Assembly: GCA_017416055.1 (NCBI GenBank) | Contig: JAFQDI010000058.1 | Coordinates: forward strand, 1-6,118 | DNA length: 6,118 nucleotides | DNA from: Lachnospiraceae bacterium | GTDB taxonomy: Bacteria > Bacillota_A > Clostridia > Lachnospirales > Lachnospiraceae | Direction: 5' to 3' | Shown here: positions 5,937 to 6,118 of the stretch, one piece after another | How the letters are laid out: every line of letters starts with the position of its first letter | How positions within the stretch are numbered: position 1 is the stretch's first letter | Position numbers and translations under genes: made by a program | The notes under the pieces: generated by a model | What the model saw: the letters and a program-made list of their open reading frames with translations, nothing else | What the model was told of the DNA's origin: nothing | Database searches by the model: none

Positions 5937-6118
5937 TCAAAGACTTGGATGGATATCATAGGTGTATAGGACAGATTGATTCAGATCCACATTGTGCATA
6001 TTGATTGAAGCCACCTCAAACTGATCATAGGTCGTGTAATAGTAAATCCCCTGATCTGCATTGCAGCAGCTACTGTAACGTGTATATTCAAATCCATCCG
6101 CGGTCTGAACACACCCCC
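5937..6118 (-). CDS. Choloylglycine hydrolase-like protein (linear amide C-N hydrolase), C-terminal fragment
   Basis: Only the last 59 codons lie in the window; the frame is open to the right edge and ends at TGA (5937-5939). Key stretches are FEYTRYSSCCNADQGIYYYT, then TYDQFEVASINMHNVDL, then SVLYTYDIHP. They match the C-terminal strand pattern of the Ntn-hydrolase family that includes bile salt hydrolases and penicillin V acylases (a Y-T-x-Y-S-S-like strand, then G-I-Y-Y-Y-T-T-Y-D, then a methionine-containing strand). The catalytic N-terminal cysteine lies outside the window, so activity and substrate (bile salts, acyl-homoserine lactones, beta-lactams) cannot be judged. A bile-salt role would fit a gut organism, but that is inference. 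No terminator hairpin is evident after the stop. Confidence 0.72.
   Translation of the reverse strand, partial: GCVQTADGFEYTRYSSCCNADQGIYYYTTYDQFEVASINMHNVDLNQSVLYTYDIHPSL

Overview
The window reads as a stretch of Firmicutes (Clostridia) chromosome, most likely from a gut Lachnospiraceae-type organism. This is inferred from the protein families (YlmC/YmxH-type PRC-barrel protein, YqeG-type HAD phosphatase, NrdR, a membrane-anchored MutS-like ATPase, a clostridial-style AlaRS with an inserted Cys-rich loop), from strong AAGGAGG-type ribosome binding sites, from sigma-A promoters close to consensus, and from moderate GC. Every gene I can support lies on the minus strand, so transcription runs from right to left. 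The plus-strand open frames are shadows.

Layout in transcription order. (1) 6118-5937: the last 59 codons of a choloylglycine hydrolase / linear amide C-N hydrolase-like protein, cut by the window edge. (2) 5844-5584: a small PRC-barrel protein of the YlmC/YmxH sporulation family. (3) A textbook promoter (TTGACA-17-TATAAT) drives nrdR (5458-4997), which is followed after 2 nt by the HAD phosphatase gene yqeG (4994-4497). (4) A second good promoter (TTGAAA-17-TAAAAT) and a leader with a small hairpin precede efp (4349-3792), which ends at a perfect 11-bp terminator-like hairpin. (5) Just past that hairpin lies a two-gene unit: a 555-residue MutS-family ATPase with predicted membrane segments (3710-2043), then rnhA (RNase HI, 2026-1535). 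(6) A third promoter (TTGCTA-17-TAAGAT with extended -10) drives a 41-codon membrane miniprotein gene (1401-1276), which sits 2 nt upstream of alaS (1273 to beyond the left edge).

Most of the content is ordinary housekeeping: control of dNTP synthesis (nrdR), translation (efp, alaS) and nucleic-acid maintenance (mutS-like, rnhA). The most striking observation is an in-frame TGA in alaS, inside the catalytic domain and ahead of class II motif 3, with the reading frame fully preserved on both sides. Four other genes here end in TGA, so a sequencing/assembly error or a real nonsense mutation is more likely than a recoded genetic code. The second is the unrecognised 41-aa transmembrane protein apparently coupled to alaS. 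The third is the membrane-anchored MutS-like ATPase paired with rnhA and placed behind the efp terminator. I see no mobile element, CRISPR array, tRNA or rRNA, and no intergenic gap above 300 bases. I see no convincing evidence of a wholly new system.
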